A stretch of DNA of 6,310 nucleotides from Planctomycetota bacterium (lineage in GTDB: Bacteria > Planctomycetota > Phycisphaerae > Sedimentisphaerales > SM23-30). The number at the start of each line of letters is the position of its first letter. Position 1 is the first letter of the stretch. Positions 5,890-6,310 of the stretch are shown here, one piece after another. The stretch lies in the NCBI GenBank assembly GCA_022705365.1, contig JAKJEP010000201.1:1-6310 (forward strand). Direction: 5' to 3'. The translations under genes and the position numbers were made by a program. The notes under the pieces are model-generated. The model made no database searches. It saw nothing but the letters and a program-made list of their open reading frames with translations, and had not been told where the DNA came from.

Positions 5890-6310
5890 TTAACCGATCT
5901 GTTCTTCCAGGTATTTTTTGACGGACTGGAGGAACTGGGCGGCCAGGGCGCCGTCGATGATGCGGTGGTCGCTGCAGAGCGTAACTTTCATCATCGGCTG
6001 GATGCCGATCATGCCGTTGATGGCGACGACCTCGTCACGAGTGGCGCCGACGGCCAGGATGGCACTTTCCGGCGGATTAATGATGGCGGTAAATTCCTCG
6101 ACGCCGAACATGCCCAGGTTGGAGACGGTAAAGGTGCCTTTGCCGGCCCCGATGATCTTGCCGCCGCGGGCCTCAGCCGCCAGGCGTTTGGTTTCGCGGG
6201 CGATATCGTGCCAGGGGCGCTGGTCAGCGTTGGTCAGGACCGGGACGACCAGGCCGGCCTCGACGGCGGTGGCGACCCCGATATTGACATCGGCGTGGTA
6301 GGTGATGGTT
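5890..6310 (-). CDS. pdhC: Dihydrolipoamide acetyltransferase (E2) of a 2-oxoacid dehydrogenase complex, C-terminal end
   Basis: The last 139 codons are present; the start, lipoyl domain and E1/E3-binding domain lie beyond the right edge. The visible part is the catalytic acyltransferase domain: HADVNIGVATAVEAGLVVPV (substrate channel region), GKGTFTVSNLGMFGVEEFTA, INPPESAILAVGA, then the active-site signature DHRIIDGA. The catalytic His is encoded at 5965-5967 and the partner Asp at 5953-5955, both intact. The protein ends normally with FLQSVKKYLEEQIG and TAA at 5890-5892. The enzyme transfers the acyl group from lipoyl-lysine to CoA in the cytosolic complex core. The SNLGMFG...AIINPPE pattern is the form typical of pyruvate dehydrogenase E2, making pyruvate the likely substrate; a branched-chain or 2-oxoglutarate complex cannot be fully excluded. 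The E1 and E3 genes are not in the window, and nothing related lies downstream, so this is the last gene of its unit. Confidence 0.93.
   Translation of the reverse strand, partial: TITYHADVNIGVATAVEAGLVVPVLTNADQRPWHDIARETKRLAAEARGGKIIGAGKGTFTVSNLGMFGVEEFTAIINPPESAILAVGATRDEVVAINGMIGIQPMMKVTLCSDHRIIDGALAAQFLQSVKKYLEEQIG

Overview
The window looks like chromosomal DNA from a Gram-negative-type environmental bacterium, most likely a planctomycete (Phycisphaerae or a relative). This is inferred from gene style, with no marker gene to confirm it. The clues are a secreted beta-helix protein ending in a 'choice-of-anchor Q'-like D-x-G...D-G-A-Y-E block plus a short C-terminal beta domain, a secreted glycosidase-like protein, and a small N-terminal zinc ribbon followed by one membrane helix and a TPR/coiled-coil tail. 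No rRNA, tRNA, CRISPR array, transposase or complete mobile element was seen.

Layout. Bases 1-1023 (minus) hold the first 341 codons of a secreted glycoside-hydrolase-like protein that runs off the left edge. Directly upstream of it, with only three bases between, is a secreted right-handed parallel beta-helix protein (1027-2394, minus); the two probably form one transcript. Next comes a HerA/FtsK-type ATPase of the DUF853 (E. coli YjgR) family (2562-4031, minus). A 623-base divergent spacer (4032-4654) follows. It is rich in perfect inverted repeats, contains an AT-rich island of about 42% GC with a possible decayed reading frame, and carries copy 1 of a 20-base repeat. Bases 4655-5839 (plus) encode the zinc-ribbon/membrane/TPR-like protein. 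The short convergent gap 5840-5889 is a dense hairpin region with copy 2 of the repeat. Bases 5890-6310 (minus) are the C-terminal catalytic end of a 2-oxoacid dehydrogenase E2 acyltransferase, probably the pyruvate dehydrogenase E2.

How the parts fit. The two secreted proteins at the left may act together outside the cytoplasm on a carbohydrate. The ATPase, the zinc-ribbon protein and the E2 enzyme have no evident functional link to them or to each other. The most notable non-coding signal is the shared element (exact 20-mer TAGCCCGCATATCTCACGGG). It occurs twice in the same orientation, both copies are intergenic, and each keeps an upstream arm able to pair with CCGCA. It may belong to a dispersed, terminator-like repeat family.
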